64,000 nucleotides of DNA from NCBI RefSeq assembly GCF_018760785.1, contig NZ_JAHHZO010000015.1, positions 49,134 through 113,133 on the forward strand, in the 5' to 3' direction. Under the pieces are notes generated by a model that did not search any database, was not told the DNA's origin, and saw only the letters and a program-made list of their open reading frames with translations. Origin of the DNA: Rhizobium sp. CSW-27 (GTDB lineage Bacteria > Pseudomonadota > Alphaproteobacteria > Rhizobiales > Rhizobiaceae). Positions 42,613 through 51,436 of this stretch are shown piece after piece. The translations under genes and the position numbers were made by a program. Every line of letters begins with the position of its first letter. Position 1 is the stretch's first letter.

Positions 42613-42626
42613 TTGATCTCGATCAA
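42613..42626. promoter_or_regulatory. FNR/FixK-type box in the nirK-nnrS divergent promoter
   Basis: TTGATCTCGATCAA is a perfect TTGAT-N4-ATCAA consensus, closer to the nnrS start (60 bases) than to nirK. Confidence 0.8.
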
Positions 42627-42689
42627 AGGGCGCCGACAAACCTATTATTAGATCGGCGGCTGAATGACGCAGTCGCCCTCCGAAGTTCA

Positions 42690-42703
42690 TTGTTCCAGAA
42701 CAA
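42690..42703. promoter_or_regulatory. NnrR-type box upstream of nirK
   Basis: TTGTTCCAGAACAA, TTG-N8-CAA with extended symmetry, lies 79 bases before nirK. With the 42613 site the promoter has two different FNR-type boxes. Confidence 0.75.
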
Positions 42704-42781
42704 ATAGATCGGCGCATCATGAAGTAAAACAGTGTCAACAGTTCGAGCGAAACGCTCACTGATTGATAAGGAGAAACGACC

Positions 42782-43921
42782 ATGACCGAGTGCCTGAACC
42801 TAACCAGAAGAACAATGCTTGCCGGCGCTGTCTTCGCGAGCGCACTCGCACCTGTTTTGTCAGGCACGGTTGCTCGCGCAGAAGGCGGTGACATCAAAAC
42901 CAACGCCGCTGCTGCTGCCGCCGACATTGCCAAGTTGGAGCGGGTAAAGGTCGACCTGGTGGCGCCGCCCTTCGTTCATGCCCATACGCAGAAGGCCGAA
43001 GGGCCCCCGAAGGTTGTCGAGTTCACCCTCAGCATCCAGGAAAAGAAGATCATCGTCGATGATGCCGGAACCGAAGTCCATGCCATGACGTTCAACGGCT
43101 CTGTCCCTGGTCCCATGATGGTCGTTCATCAGGACGATTATGTCGAGTTGACTCTCATCAATCCCGAGACGAACACGCTTCAGCACAACATCGATTTCCA
43201 CTCGGCCACGGGTGCCCTTGGCGGTGGCGCGCTGACGCTGGTCAATCCGGGCGAGACAGCCGTCTTGCGCTTCAAGGCCACCAAGGCAGGTGTCTTCGTC
43301 TACCACTGCGCACCTCCCGGAATGGTGCCGTGGCATGTCACCTCGGGCATGAATGGCGCGATCATGGTTCTGCCGCGCGACGGTCTCAAGGACCACAAGG
43401 GCAATGATCTGCCTTATGACAAGGTATACTATGTCGGCGAGCAGGACTTTTATGTCCCCAAGGATGCCGACGGCAACTACAAGAAATATGAAAGTGCCGG
43501 CGATGCTTATGCCGATGTGCTCGAAGTCATGAATACGCTGACCCCGAGCCATATTGTTTTCAACGGTGCGGTCGGAGCCCTGACGGGCGACAATGCCCTG
43601 ACTGCTGCGGTCGGCGAACGGGTTCTGATCCTGCATTCGCAGGCCAATCGCGATACCCGTCCGCATCTGATCGGTGGCCATGGCGATTATGTCTGGGCAA
43701 CCGGCAAGTTCGCCAACCCGCCGCAACTCGATCAGGAAACCTGGTTCATTCCCGGAGGCGCTGCGGGTGCCGCCTACTACACCTTCCAGCAGCCGGGCAT
43801 CTACGCCTATGTGAACCACAACCTGATCGAAGCCTTCGAAAAGGGTGCGGCCGCACACTTTAAGGTCACCGGCGACTGGAACGACGATCTGATGACCGCC
43901 GTGGTCAAGCCGGACAGCTGA
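42782..43921 (+). CDS. nirK: NirK, copper-containing nitrite reductase
   Basis: 379 residues. A twin-arginine signal (NLTRRTMLAGAVFASAL) sends the folded protein to the periplasm. Type 1 and 2 copper ligands are in LQHNIDFHSATG, FVYHCAPPGMVPWHVTSGMNG and RPHLIGGHGDYVW. It reduces nitrite to NO. AAGGAGA precedes the ATG. nirV follows; pseudoazurin, a known electron donor, lies 2 kb away. Confidence 0.97.
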   Translation: MTECLNLTRRTMLAGAVFASALAPVLSGTVARAEGGDIKTNAAAAAADIAKLERVKVDLVAPPFVHAHTQKAEGPPKVVEFTLSIQEKKIIVDDAGTEVHAMTFNGSVPGPMMVVHQDDYVELTLINPETNTLQHNIDFHSATGALGGGALTLVNPGETAVLRFKATKAGVFVYHCAPPGMVPWHVTSGMNGAIMVLPRDGLKDHKGNDLPYDKVYYVGEQDFYVPKDADGNYKKYESAGDAYADVLEVMNTLTPSHIVFNGAVGALTGDNALTAAVGERVLILHSQANRDTRPHLIGGHGDYVWATGKFANPPQLDQETWFIPGGAAGAAYYTFQQPGIYAYVNHNLIEAFEKGAAAHFKVTGDWNDDLMTAVVKPDS

Positions 43922-43989
43922 TCCTTGCGACGCACGGGGTGCTGATAGAGCGCCCCGTGAACTTCCTCTCTAATCTGTTGGAAATCGCC

Positions 43990-44886
43990 ATGTCCGGCGC
44001 TGTTCTCACCCCCAGGCATCCGAATTCGGTCGGCTCGGTATTGCTGCCGCTTCTGCTCATCGGTGCTTTGTCCACTGCCGTCTTGGTTCAATCGGGGATC
44101 GTGCGGTTGAGTGGTGGCACTGATCTGCTCCCGCCGCAGACGATCTCGGTGGCTCCGGCAAGTTTCACCTACCGCCAGCCCGGTGAGTTTTACCGCGCCG
44201 GATATGCCGTCGACGGGCCGAAGGCAGACTATGTGATGACAGCGCCTCTGACGATCATGAAGTATCAGGTGAGCACGCAGGATTACGATGCCTGCGTTGC
44301 CGATGGGGCATGCCCGGCCCGGGAATCGGCCACCCTATCTCGCCCCGACATGCCGGCAACTGGCGTCAGTCATGACGACGCGACACTCTATGCCCGCTGG
44401 TTTTCGGAAAAGAGCGGTGGGGTCTGGCGTCTGCCGAGTGACGTGGAGTTGGCCTTTGCGGCTGGTGAAAAGTTTCCGGATGACGCCCTCGGCATAGATC
44501 CGGACACTCGGAACCCGGCACTGCGTTGGCTCGCCGACTACGAGCGCGAAGCCGCTCGCAAGAGATCCAAGGAGCCAGAGCCGCTTCCCTATGGCAGCTT
44601 TGGCGAGAACGAGCATGGTCTGGCCGATTTTGCTGGTAACGTCTGGGAATGGACGACGACCTGCAATAAACGCGTCGATCTCGTCACGGAGGGACGGTCG
44701 GTCACAACCGAAGCCTGTGGCGTCTATATTGCCACCGGCAAACACAGATCGCCCCTGAGTTCGTTCATCCGCGACCCTAAAAGCGGTGGCTGTTCTGTCG
44801 GTGTTCCTCCAGACCATGTCGGCTTCCGGCTGGTCGAAGATCGTCGCTGGTACGCTCCTTTGCTCTTTTCGATCGGTGCCTTGTGA
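43990..44886 (+). CDS. nirV: NirV, formylglycine-generating-enzyme-like protein
   Basis: 298 residues. A membrane segment near residues 12-33 anchors a SUMF1-like domain (FAGNVWEWTTTC and DHVGFRLVED at the end). NirV accompanies nirK in many rhizobia; its exact task in nitrite reductase assembly is unclear. ATG 43990 is chosen over an upstream GTG at 43939. The catalytic cysteines of true formylglycine enzymes were not confirmed. Confidence 0.9.
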   Translation: MSGAVLTPRHPNSVGSVLLPLLLIGALSTAVLVQSGIVRLSGGTDLLPPQTISVAPASFTYRQPGEFYRAGYAVDGPKADYVMTAPLTIMKYQVSTQDYDACVADGACPARESATLSRPDMPATGVSHDDATLYARWFSEKSGGVWRLPSDVELAFAAGEKFPDDALGIDPDTRNPALRWLADYEREAARKRSKEPEPLPYGSFGENEHGLADFAGNVWEWTTTCNKRVDLVTEGRSVTTEACGVYIATGKHRSPLSSFIRDPKSGGCSVGVPPDHVGFRLVEDRRWYAPLLFSIGAL

Positions 44887-44986
44887 GGTAGGTTGCCCCT
44901 GTCGCATTGGACACTCGCCATTACAGTCGTTATCGGGTTCCTCAAGGCCTGAAAGTGCACGCTGGTTGGCGGGAGAGGGATCTGTT

Positions 44987-45688
44987 TTGAAACTTGATCG
45001 GACGATCATCAAGTCCTTGTCATTATTCGACAAGATGACCGATGACGAGTTGGACGCGCTGCTCGTTCCCGCGCAGACGAGACGACTGCCGATCGGTGAG
45101 TCCGTGTTCGAGCAGGGACAGCCGGCTTCATATTTCTTCCTCCTTCTGCATGGGCGTTTGAAGGTCACGCAGGTCACGAGCGCGGGTCAGCAGATCATCG
45201 TGCGCGTCGTCCATCCAGGTGACCTGTTCGGCTTCGCCAAGGCTCTGCAACGACACGATTATCCGGGAACCGCCCTTGCTGCTGCCGAAAGCATTGTTCT
45301 GTCCTGGCCAACTGATATGTGGCCGAAATTCGTGGAACGGAATCCAAGGCTTGCCGTCAGCGCGATGGAGACGATCGGACAAAGGCTCGAGGAAGCGCAT
45401 GTCCGCATTCGCGAAATGTCCACGCAAGAAGTCGAGAAGAGGGTAGCGCATACCGTGTTGCGGCTGGCGCAGAAGGCCGGTCGCAAGGAGGCTGCGGGAA
45501 TTCGGATCGATTTTCCGATTTCAAGGCAGGATATCGCCGAAATGACCGGAACCACGATTCATACGGTCTCGCGCATATTCAGTTCCTGGGAGAGCAGAGG
45601 CCTGATCGAAGGCGGTCGTCAGAAACTGCTTGTGCGCGATATGGCCGAACTGGCATCGCTGGCGGATTCGCTTCCCGAACGTCGATAG
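44987..45688 (+). CDS. nnrR: NnrR, Crp/Fnr-family NO-responsive regulator
   Basis: 233 residues. A cyclic-nucleotide-like domain (HPGDLFGFAKALQ) precedes a helix-turn-helix with recognition helix TIHTVSRIFSSWESRG. No N-terminal cysteine cluster is present, as expected for NnrR rather than FNR. Start TTG 44987 follows GGGAGAGGGA. It lies just after nirV and before pseudoazurin and is the likely activator of the TTG-N8-CAA sites found across the window. Confidence 0.87.
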   Translation: MKLDRTIIKSLSLFDKMTDDELDALLVPAQTRRLPIGESVFEQGQPASYFFLLLHGRLKVTQVTSAGQQIIVRVVHPGDLFGFAKALQRHDYPGTALAAAESIVLSWPTDMWPKFVERNPRLAVSAMETIGQRLEEAHVRIREMSTQEVEKRVAHTVLRLAQKAGRKEAAGIRIDFPISRQDIAEMTGTTIHTVSRIFSSWESRGLIEGGRQKLLVRDMAELASLADSLPERR

Positions 45689-45709
45689 CCAGGGGAAGCG
45701 TTCCCTTAC

Positions 45710-45723
45710 TTGATATTGCGCAA
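45710..45723. promoter_or_regulatory. FNR/NnrR-type box upstream of pseudoazurin
   Basis: TTGATATTGCGCAA fits TTG-N8-CAA, 70 bases before the pseudoazurin start. Confidence 0.7.
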
Positions 45724-45792
45724 AGAAGGCTCGTCCATCCCGGCCTATCTCTTCTCCATCGGAACGAGGTGTTCCCGTCTTAGGAGATGAAA

Positions 45793-46233
45793 ATGAAACT
45801 GCGTAGTGTAACCATGGCAGCCGTTCTTTTGCTTTCGGCCCCGGCGCTCTCGATCGCTGCTGACTTCGAAGTCAAGTTGCTGAACAAGGGTGCAGATGGT
45901 GCCATGGTGTTCGAGCCTGCGGGCCTGAAGATTGCCCCCGGTGATACCGTCACCTTCATCCCCACCGACAAGGGTCACAATGCCGAAACCATCAAGGGCA
46001 TGATCCCGGATGGTGCTGCGGAGTTCAAGGGCAAGATGAACGAGACGATCAAGGTTACCTTCGAGGTTCCCGGTGTCTACGGTGTGAAATGCGCGCCTCA
46101 TGTCGGCATGGGTATGGTCGCTGCCATCCTCGTTGGGGACGCCCCTGCCGCCAATCTCGACGCCTTCAACGCCGCCAAGCTTCCGAAGAAGGCCCGCGAG
46201 CGCATCGACGCTGCTGTCGCCGCAGCGAAGTAA
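45793..46233 (+). CDS. azu: Pseudoazurin (periplasmic blue copper protein)
   Basis: 146 residues. A signal peptide (residues 1-20, cut after LSIAA) leads to a cupredoxin. Copper ligands are His in PTDKGHNAET, and Cys, His, Met in VKCAPHVGMGM. It carries electrons to nitrite reductase and possibly nitrous oxide reductase. ATG 45793 has AGGAG six bases upstream; the ATG at 45787 touches that site. A strong terminator follows. Confidence 0.94.
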   Translation: MKLRSVTMAAVLLLSAPALSIAADFEVKLLNKGADGAMVFEPAGLKIAPGDTVTFIPTDKGHNAETIKGMIPDGAAEFKGKMNETIKVTFEVPGVYGVKCAPHVGMGMVAAILVGDAPAANLDAFNAAKLPKKARERIDAAVAAAK

Positions 46234-46256
46234 ACCGGAAGATTGTTGCAGAATGG

Positions 46257-46292
46257 AAAATGCCGCCCGGGAGGCCCTGGGCGGCATTTTTT
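46257..46292 (+). terminator. Rho-independent terminator after pseudoazurin
   Basis: AAAATGCCGCCC and GGGCGGCATTTT form a 12-base perfect stem around a short loop, followed by more T. It is 24 bases after the stop. Confidence 0.85.
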
Positions 46293-46526
46293 GACTGAAC
46301 CAGCCTCTATGTGGATCGCGCTTCCGCGCGTTCCGGCAGGCAGAGACCTTCCATGTCGCCTGGGGGGGCGGTGTCGCCTCGGTCACGACGAGCGTCGTGT
46401 CGCAAGCGGAGATGAGTGATCTGGTGATCCGTGCGGAGACCGAGCGACGACCGTTTCTCAGGGCCCGGCTTCGGTCCGCTGTTTCGCATATGCCGACGCA
46501 GTTTTGCCGGAAAGACTATAGAGCAC
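46293..46526. other. Non-coding stretch between pseudoazurin and the fixK-like gene
   Basis: No supported gene. The last part holds an inverted pair GCCGGAA/TTCCGGC at 46506-46533, which leads into the RIME-like repeat. Confidence 0.4.
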
Positions 46527-46622
46527 TTCCGGCGAAAACGGATGCGCCTTCAATGCTCTATCTCTTTGTTTTCACGCAATTTTGGACGCAAAACCGCTTC
46601 GCACTTTTGCTGGACTTGCTCT
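46527..46622 (-). repeat. RIME-like intergenic repeat, copy 1
   Basis: About 96 bases, from TTCCGGCGAAAACGG to GCTGGACTTGCTCTAG, with the core GACGCAAAACCGCTTCGCA known from rhizobial intergenic elements. Its end coincides with the stop codon of the fixK-like gene. A diverged copy lies at 47792. Confidence 0.7.
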
Positions 46623-47262
46623 AGTTGCTCAGCATCCGAAGCTTTTCGGGTTTCACGATCTCGATGCTGCGGGCATTGCGCAGCCTGACGATCCCCATAT
46701 CGCGGAGTTTCGAGATCGTGCGCGAAACGGTTTCGATGGTCAGCCCGAGGTAGTCGCCGATGTCGATACGGCTCATGGGCAGGTCGATCACATCCGCGCC
46801 GCCCTCGCGATCGGCGAGGTCCACCAGGAAAACGGCAATCTTCTCGAGCGAACTCTGCCGGCCAACGACCAGCAGGTGCTCCTGGGCGCGAACCATGGCT
46901 TTCAAGGCGACGCCGACCAGGCGGTCGTTGAGCTGGCCGCCGGCGTCGCGTTCGATGGAGATCAGACCGGTGTTCACCATGGCCTCGGCATAGAAGCTGT
47001 GGGTGTCGTTGATCTCGAAGCCAAAGGTCTCACCGACGAGGTGAAAGGCGACGATCTGACGGCGGCCATCGGCCAGGAGGCGGTAAATGCGCACCGCCCC
47101 ATATTCGATCTGGTAGAGGGAACGCGTGCGTTCGCCCTGGGCGTAGATCACACAATCCGGCGTATGAAAGGTCACGGGCCTGATATGCGCTTGGCTCCGC
47201 GCACGCGGCGGGGCGGAGATACGCGAATTGAGTGTGATCGAAGCGGCGGTCTGCATCGGCAT
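46621..47262 (-). CDS. fixK: FixK-like Crp/Fnr-family regulator
   Basis: 213 residues. Effector domain (AFHLVGETFGFE) and helix-turn-helix with recognition helix GLTIETVSRTISKLRD (E-x2-S-R, which reads TTGA half-sites). There is no four-cysteine FNR cluster, so it is FixK type, controlled by synthesis. The start is uncertain: ATG 47262 or 47256 with GAGGGGAC upstream; 47286 is a further in-frame ATG. It follows the receiver-only gene by about 60 bases and probably shares its transcript. Confidence 0.82.
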   Translation of the reverse strand: MPMQTAASITLNSRISAPPRARSQAHIRPVTFHTPDCVIYAQGERTRSLYQIEYGAVRIYRLLADGRRQIVAFHLVGETFGFEINDTHSFYAEAMVNTGLISIERDAGGQLNDRLVGVALKAMVRAQEHLLVVGRQSSLEKIAVFLVDLADREGGADVIDLPMSRIDIGDYLGLTIETVSRTISKLRDMGIVRLRNARSIEIVKPEKLRMLSN

Positions 47263-47323
47263 GTCCCCTCTGGTTGAAGAGATCATGTTGGATCGGGGGC
47301 TTTGCCGCTATTGAGTTCTTCCA

Positions 47324-47722
47324 CTACGGGTTCTTACGTAGGGCCGATACGGCATTGGCAATATCCGGCCCCTTGAGGGGTTTGGACAGCACACAAATGT
47401 CGTCCGGGTTGAAGCCCTCGTAGTCTCTGTCGTCCTCGGCGAGCACGACGACTTTTACGCCGCGGCTGGCCAGACTGAGGCCGGCCGTCAGATCGGCGGG
47501 CGGGAGGCAGGTGTCGAGAATGACGCATTGCGCATGACTGATCGCCTCGGTCGCCATCGTCCAGTCGTTGAACTGCTCCACTGTCTGGCCGTGCGTGTTG
47601 AGAGCAAAGCTGATCGACCGCAGCAAGGCCGGGTCTTTGACAACAGCAACAATGGCAGACAGCGTGGACAATGGGATCTCAGAAGCTCGGTCGTAGTCTT
47701 TCACCAAGCTTCGTGATCGCAT
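47324..47722 (-). CDS. Receiver-only response regulator
   Basis: 132 residues. The receiver fold has phosphoacceptor Asp in VILDTCLPPADL and Lys in VLSKPLKGPDI, but the first acidic pair is reduced to one Asp (VVKDPALL). There is no output domain. It lies between fixJ and the fixK-like gene, same strand, with a TTG-N8-CAA box 19 bases upstream. It may act as a phosphate sink for FixL or an anti-kinase such as FixT, but that is inference. Confidence 0.72.
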   Translation of the reverse strand: MRSRSLVKDYDRASEIPLSTLSAIVAVVKDPALLRSISFALNTHGQTVEQFNDWTMATEAISHAQCVILDTCLPPADLTAGLSLASRGVKVVVLAEDDRDYEGFNPDDICVLSKPLKGPDIANAVSALRKNP

Positions 47723-47740
47723 ATTGGCAGACGCACGACC

Positions 47741-47754
47741 TTGTCATGGATCAA
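47741..47754. promoter_or_regulatory. FNR/FixK-type box upstream of the receiver gene
   Basis: TTGTCATGGATCAA fits TTG-N8-CAA with an ATCAA half-site, 19 bases before the receiver start. The short distance suggests repression or an upstream start of translation. Confidence 0.55.
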
Positions 47755-47791
47755 GCGTAAGTCGGATTACGCGAGAAATCGGCGGGAGAAT

Positions 47792-47885
47792 TTCCGGTGA
47801 AAAGCCGACCACCTGAAATCATATATCTATTTGTTTTTCCGCAGTCCGGATGCAAAACCGCTAAGAGAACTTTGCTGGACAGGCT
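47792..47885 (-). repeat. RIME-like intergenic repeat, copy 2
   Basis: About 94 bases, aligned with copy 1 from TTCCGGTGAAAAG through TGCAAAACCGCT to TTTGCTGGACAGGCTA. It ends on the fixJ stop codon in the same orientation. Confidence 0.65.
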
Positions 47886-48495
47886 AGATGCTGACGGTCA
47901 GCGACATGCGCACCAGTTCCGGCAGGCTGCGTGCTTTCATCTTCATCATCACATTGGCGCGATGGACTTCGACGGTTCGCGGGCTGATGTCGAGATTGAA
48001 AGCGATGGCTTTGTTCGGCTGCCCGGCCACAACGGCTGCCAGGATCTGCCGTTCCCGTTCGCTGAGGCTACCAATGCGTGAGCGGAGATCGTCCACGCTC
48101 ACCGTGCCCGCAGATGAATCCGCAAGTTTTTCGGCCGCCCGTCGCACCGCTTCAATGATCACGGCCTCTTCGAACGGCTTCTCGATGAAGTCCACGGCGC
48201 CGGCTTTCATCGCTTCGACGGCCATCGGGATATCGCCATGCCCTGTTACGATGATCGAGGGTATCGGTGGCGAGATGCTCGATATCTTGCGCACCAGGTC
48301 CAGGCCACTCATGTCGGGCATGCGCATGTCCGTGACCAGGACTGCGTTGCGAAGGCTCTGGGCAATCTCCGAAAAGGCGGTTGCGGTCGGATGAAGCCTC
48401 ACGCCGAAACCGTTCACCGTCAGCATGAACCCCAGCGATTTGCGAAGTGCCTCTTCGTCATCAACGATGTGGACGGTAAAATCGTCAGGCTGCAT
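47884..48495 (-). CDS. fixJ: FixJ-like response regulator
   Basis: 203 residues. Receiver domain with HIVDDEEALRKSL, phosphoacceptor Asp in LVTDMRMPDMSG and Lys in IEKPFEE; a LuxR-type helix-turn-helix ends the protein (LSERERQILAAVVAG, RTVEVHRANVM). ATG 48495 overlaps the fixL end by 11 bases. FixL-phosphorylated FixJ turns on fixK under low oxygen. Confidence 0.88.
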   Translation of the reverse strand: MQPDDFTVHIVDDEEALRKSLGFMLTVNGFGVRLHPTATAFSEIAQSLRNAVLVTDMRMPDMSGLDLVRKISSISPPIPSIIVTGHGDIPMAVEAMKAGAVDFIEKPFEEAVIIEAVRRAAEKLADSSAGTVSVDDLRSRIGSLSERERQILAAVVAGQPNKAIAFNLDISPRTVEVHRANVMMKMKARSLPELVRMSLTVSI

Positions 48496-49966
48496 TCTGG
48501 CCCTCGTCGTGCTGCAAAAGGGTAAAACTGAAACAGGCGCCGCCAAGTTCACTTTTGGACACGGTCATCTCTCCGCCATGGGCTTCGACGATCCGCCTGG
48601 AGATCGACAAGCCGATCCCCATTCCTCCTGCCTTGGTGGTGGTGAATGGCTTGAAGATATCCTGAGCGACTTCAGGAGATATCCCGGGACCGGAATCCTC
48701 AACTCTCACCGTCAGCAGTTCCATCTTGTCCGAGCGGACGCTGACGCGGATTTCCTTGTTTTCCGTGTGCTTCATCGCCTCGATCGCGTTGCGCATAAGG
48801 TTGGTCAGCACCTGCTGGATCTGGATGCGGTCGACGAAGACCTGATCATTGTCGGAGGTGAAATCGAACACGGTGCGCACGCCCTTTTCCCGTGAGCCGA
48901 CAAGCGCGAGCGCTCCGGCCTCTTCCACGAGTTGGCGCAGGCTCTCCGCGCGCTTTTCCGTCTCGCCTTTGGTGACGAACTCGCGCAGATGTCGAATGAT
49001 CTGCCCGGCGCGGATGCTCTGCTCTCCCGCTTCCAGCAAGGCGTCGCGAACCTGGATATCGCGATCGTCAACCGCGTTCTGCAACAAACGCGCACAGCCA
49101 TGCACATAGTTGGCGATCGCCGACAATGGCTGGTTCAACTCGTGTGCCAGCGTCGATGCCATCTCTCCCATTTCGTTCAATCGGCCGAGCCTTGCGAGTT
49201 CGGTCTGGATCTCCTGCAGGCGCGCCGCAGATTCTTCTCGCTCCGTGAGGTCGCGGACAAACCCGGTGAAGAACCGTTTTCCGCCGCGTTTGATCTCGCC
49301 GACGGCAAGCTTCATCGGAAAGGTCGAACCGTCCTTGCGCTGGCCGACCACGACCCGGTCGACACCAATAATCCTCTTTTCGCCCGTTTCCATGTAGCGG
49401 CGCATGTAGCCGTCATGCTCCAGGCGGTAGGGCTGAGGCATGAGCAGTTTCAGGTTCTGACCGATCGCTTCGTCTTCCGAATAGCCAAACTGACGGACCG
49501 CTGCGGAGTTGAACGAAATGATGATCCCGTTCTCGTCGCTGACGATGGTAGCATCGAGCACGGTGTCGAGGATCGACCCAAGCCGCGCCTCGCGGTCGTC
49601 CAGTGCTTCTTTCAGTTCCGACTGCGTGTCTCGATTTTCATCTGATCGCCAGGCAAGCCAGACAATAAGCGCGGCTAAGACGGCAAGCGCGCCTGTTTCG
49701 AAGCGTGCTGTTTCGGGGAGAGGAAACTGACCGGAAAAGAGCCAACCGGTGAGGCCTAAGATGGCTGCGAGCAGGGCCGGGCCCGCCCCGCCAATCAGAG
49801 CTGTGGCGACGACCGAAATCGCCAGAAACAGGGAGAGCGTTTCCGAAGCGGCGTCGCCCATGGCAAAACGTGCGCCACCGATGGCCGCTACCGTTCCGAC
49901 AACCGCGACGACATAGCCCCGCGCGTTGGGGAGCGATCGGGTGTTCCTCTTTTGCGAGTTTACCAT
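48485..49966 (-). CDS. fixL: FixL-like oxygen-sensing histidine kinase
   Basis: 493 residues. Two to four N-terminal membrane segments, then a PAS domain with the heme-ligand region YRLEHDGYMRRYMETGEKR (the His matches the heme His of FixL), a phospho-His box STLAHELNQPLSAIANYV, and an ATPase domain with N-box RNAIEA and G-box GMGIGLSISRR. Heme binding makes it an oxygen sensor. Coupled to fixJ. A weaker FNR-like site lies 113 bases upstream. Confidence 0.9.
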   Translation of the reverse strand: MVNSQKRNTRSLPNARGYVVAVVGTVAAIGGARFAMGDAASETLSLFLAISVVATALIGGAGPALLAAILGLTGWLFSGQFPLPETARFETGALAVLAALIVWLAWRSDENRDTQSELKEALDDREARLGSILDTVLDATIVSDENGIIISFNSAAVRQFGYSEDEAIGQNLKLLMPQPYRLEHDGYMRRYMETGEKRIIGVDRVVVGQRKDGSTFPMKLAVGEIKRGGKRFFTGFVRDLTEREESAARLQEIQTELARLGRLNEMGEMASTLAHELNQPLSAIANYVHGCARLLQNAVDDRDIQVRDALLEAGEQSIRAGQIIRHLREFVTKGETEKRAESLRQLVEEAGALALVGSREKGVRTVFDFTSDNDQVFVDRIQIQQVLTNLMRNAIEAMKHTENKEIRVSVRSDKMELLTVRVEDSGPGISPEVAQDIFKPFTTTKAGGMGIGLSISRRIVEAHGGEMTVSKSELGGACFSFTLLQHDEGQNAA

Positions 49967-50300
49967 AGCGACCGTGATTTCTAGTTCACTTTACCGAAGC
50001 GATTTTGCGCGGGCCGTCATCCGCACCGGTTGCGAACGATTCGCCATTCGTGAGCGGCAACCTAGCTCCTGCCTCCGGTTGATAGAAGTCAAAAAGTGAT
50101 CCTCATCAGTATTCTCCACCTCCCTTTGCCATGCTGTCCGGTTCGGCAGAGTTGAACGCAGGGGGGGTAACGGGCCTCCTGCATGGACCAGTCAGGATAG
50201 TCTTCGCATTGCTGCGCGTCACTTCGATGACATCGTGCTGCGGTGCAAGGTGTGCTCGGTCATCGTTCCGCTGGCGCGGGTAAACAACGTGTCTGCAAGC
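49967..50300. other. Non-coding gap before fixL
   Basis: Contains the fixL promoter region and a FNR-like site; between about 50100 and 50300 no gene or clear repeat is seen. Confidence 0.45.
50079..50092. promoter_or_regulatory. FNR/FixK-like box upstream of fixL
   Basis: TTGATAGAAGTCAA differs from TTGAT-N4-ATCAA at one position, 113 bases before fixL. Confidence 0.4.
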
Positions 50301-51233
50301 TCATGGGGTCTTGCTCTTTGAGGGCGAGGCCCGCCGCTTTGCTTCGAGCGCCGCAACGGCGGCCCCCGATAGGACGAGCGGCAGGGCGAGGAGGAAGGGA
50401 TGCGTCAGCGGCTGACCGAACAGGACGAGATCGGCCAAGATCGGCCACAGGATCGCCAGATATTCGAACGGGGCGAGGCGCGAGGCTTCCGTGTAGCGGA
50501 AGGCCAGCGTCATGCAGATATGTGCGAAGCCTCCGAAAATGCCGGCGCCGACGAGACACAGCAATTGGGATAGGCTCGGGACGGCCCAGCCGAAGGGGAG
50601 CGTCGCGATGCCGCCGATCATGGATGCCACGACGAAATAGAATGCGATAGCGCCTGGACTTTCCGTCCGGCTGAGGCTGCGCACCATAATCAGAGCGAAT
50701 GCCGTGAGCAGCCCCATCAGGAGACCGAAGCCGAAGCCGGCTAGACGAGTGTCGTCGACCGTTGCTTGACCAAGTTCCGGCCAGACGAGTGCCAACACGC
50801 CGAGAGTGCCCAAGATGACTCCTGCGACCCGCCAGACCGTTGCCCGTTCCGAAAGGATGAGGACGCCTGCAATTGCCGTGAAAACGGGAGAGAGGTAACC
50901 CAGCAAGGTTGCCTCCGCGAGTGACAGGCGGGCAATCGAGGCGAAGGACGCAAACATGGCTGCCGCGCCGAGTGCTGATCGCAGCAGGTGATCGAGCGGA
51001 CGCCTTGTCGCGAGTCCGCCTGGAAACTCTCCTCGTATCCAGAGGAAGCAGACGAGGGGTGCGAGCGCGAATGTCGACCGGAAGAATACGATCTGGCCCA
51101 CGGGCACATCTGCAGAAACCGCTTTGACGAAAACAGCCATCGCCGCAAAGAGCGCGCCGGAGAGTATGCGCAGGATGATGCCGAGGGCAGGGCGGTCCAG
51201 GTGCTGCGGCTTCGCGCTGCTCTCATTCTTCAT
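50301..51233 (-). CDS. EamA/DMT-family transporter
   Basis: 310 residues with ten membrane segments in two repeated EamA halves (first half ending EATLLGYLSPVFTAIAG, second half YTEASRLAPFEYLAILWPI). Substrate unknown; RhaT/RarD-like exporters are the nearest type. It stands alone between fixL and nosR and has no evident link to denitrification. Confidence 0.85.
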   Translation of the reverse strand: MKNESSAKPQHLDRPALGIILRILSGALFAAMAVFVKAVSADVPVGQIVFFRSTFALAPLVCFLWIRGEFPGGLATRRPLDHLLRSALGAAAMFASFASIARLSLAEATLLGYLSPVFTAIAGVLILSERATVWRVAGVILGTLGVLALVWPELGQATVDDTRLAGFGFGLLMGLLTAFALIMVRSLSRTESPGAIAFYFVVASMIGGIATLPFGWAVPSLSQLLCLVGAGIFGGFAHICMTLAFRYTEASRLAPFEYLAILWPILADLVLFGQPLTHPFLLALPLVLSGAAVAALEAKRRASPSKSKTP

Positions 51234-51436
51234 TTGTCACCGCCACCGACTGTCAAAACGCGAGATGGGATCCGGATCTGCCGGTCGCCGAGGCGTGCAA
51301 TGTCATTGTTTGCCGGGTAAGTCGAGAGGTTGACCCGCAGTCTGCGGGCCGTCGACAACCGTCGACCGTTGTCGGATCGCGCAACTGATATGCCGCCTTC
51401 CAGTCGCCTGCAATCATTCAAGAATTGCTTCAGTGC

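Noticed and set aside
43933..43959. Hairpin CACGGGG/CCCCGTG after nirK
   Set aside because: Seven-base stem with a long loop and no T run; it may affect mRNA but is not a convincing terminator.
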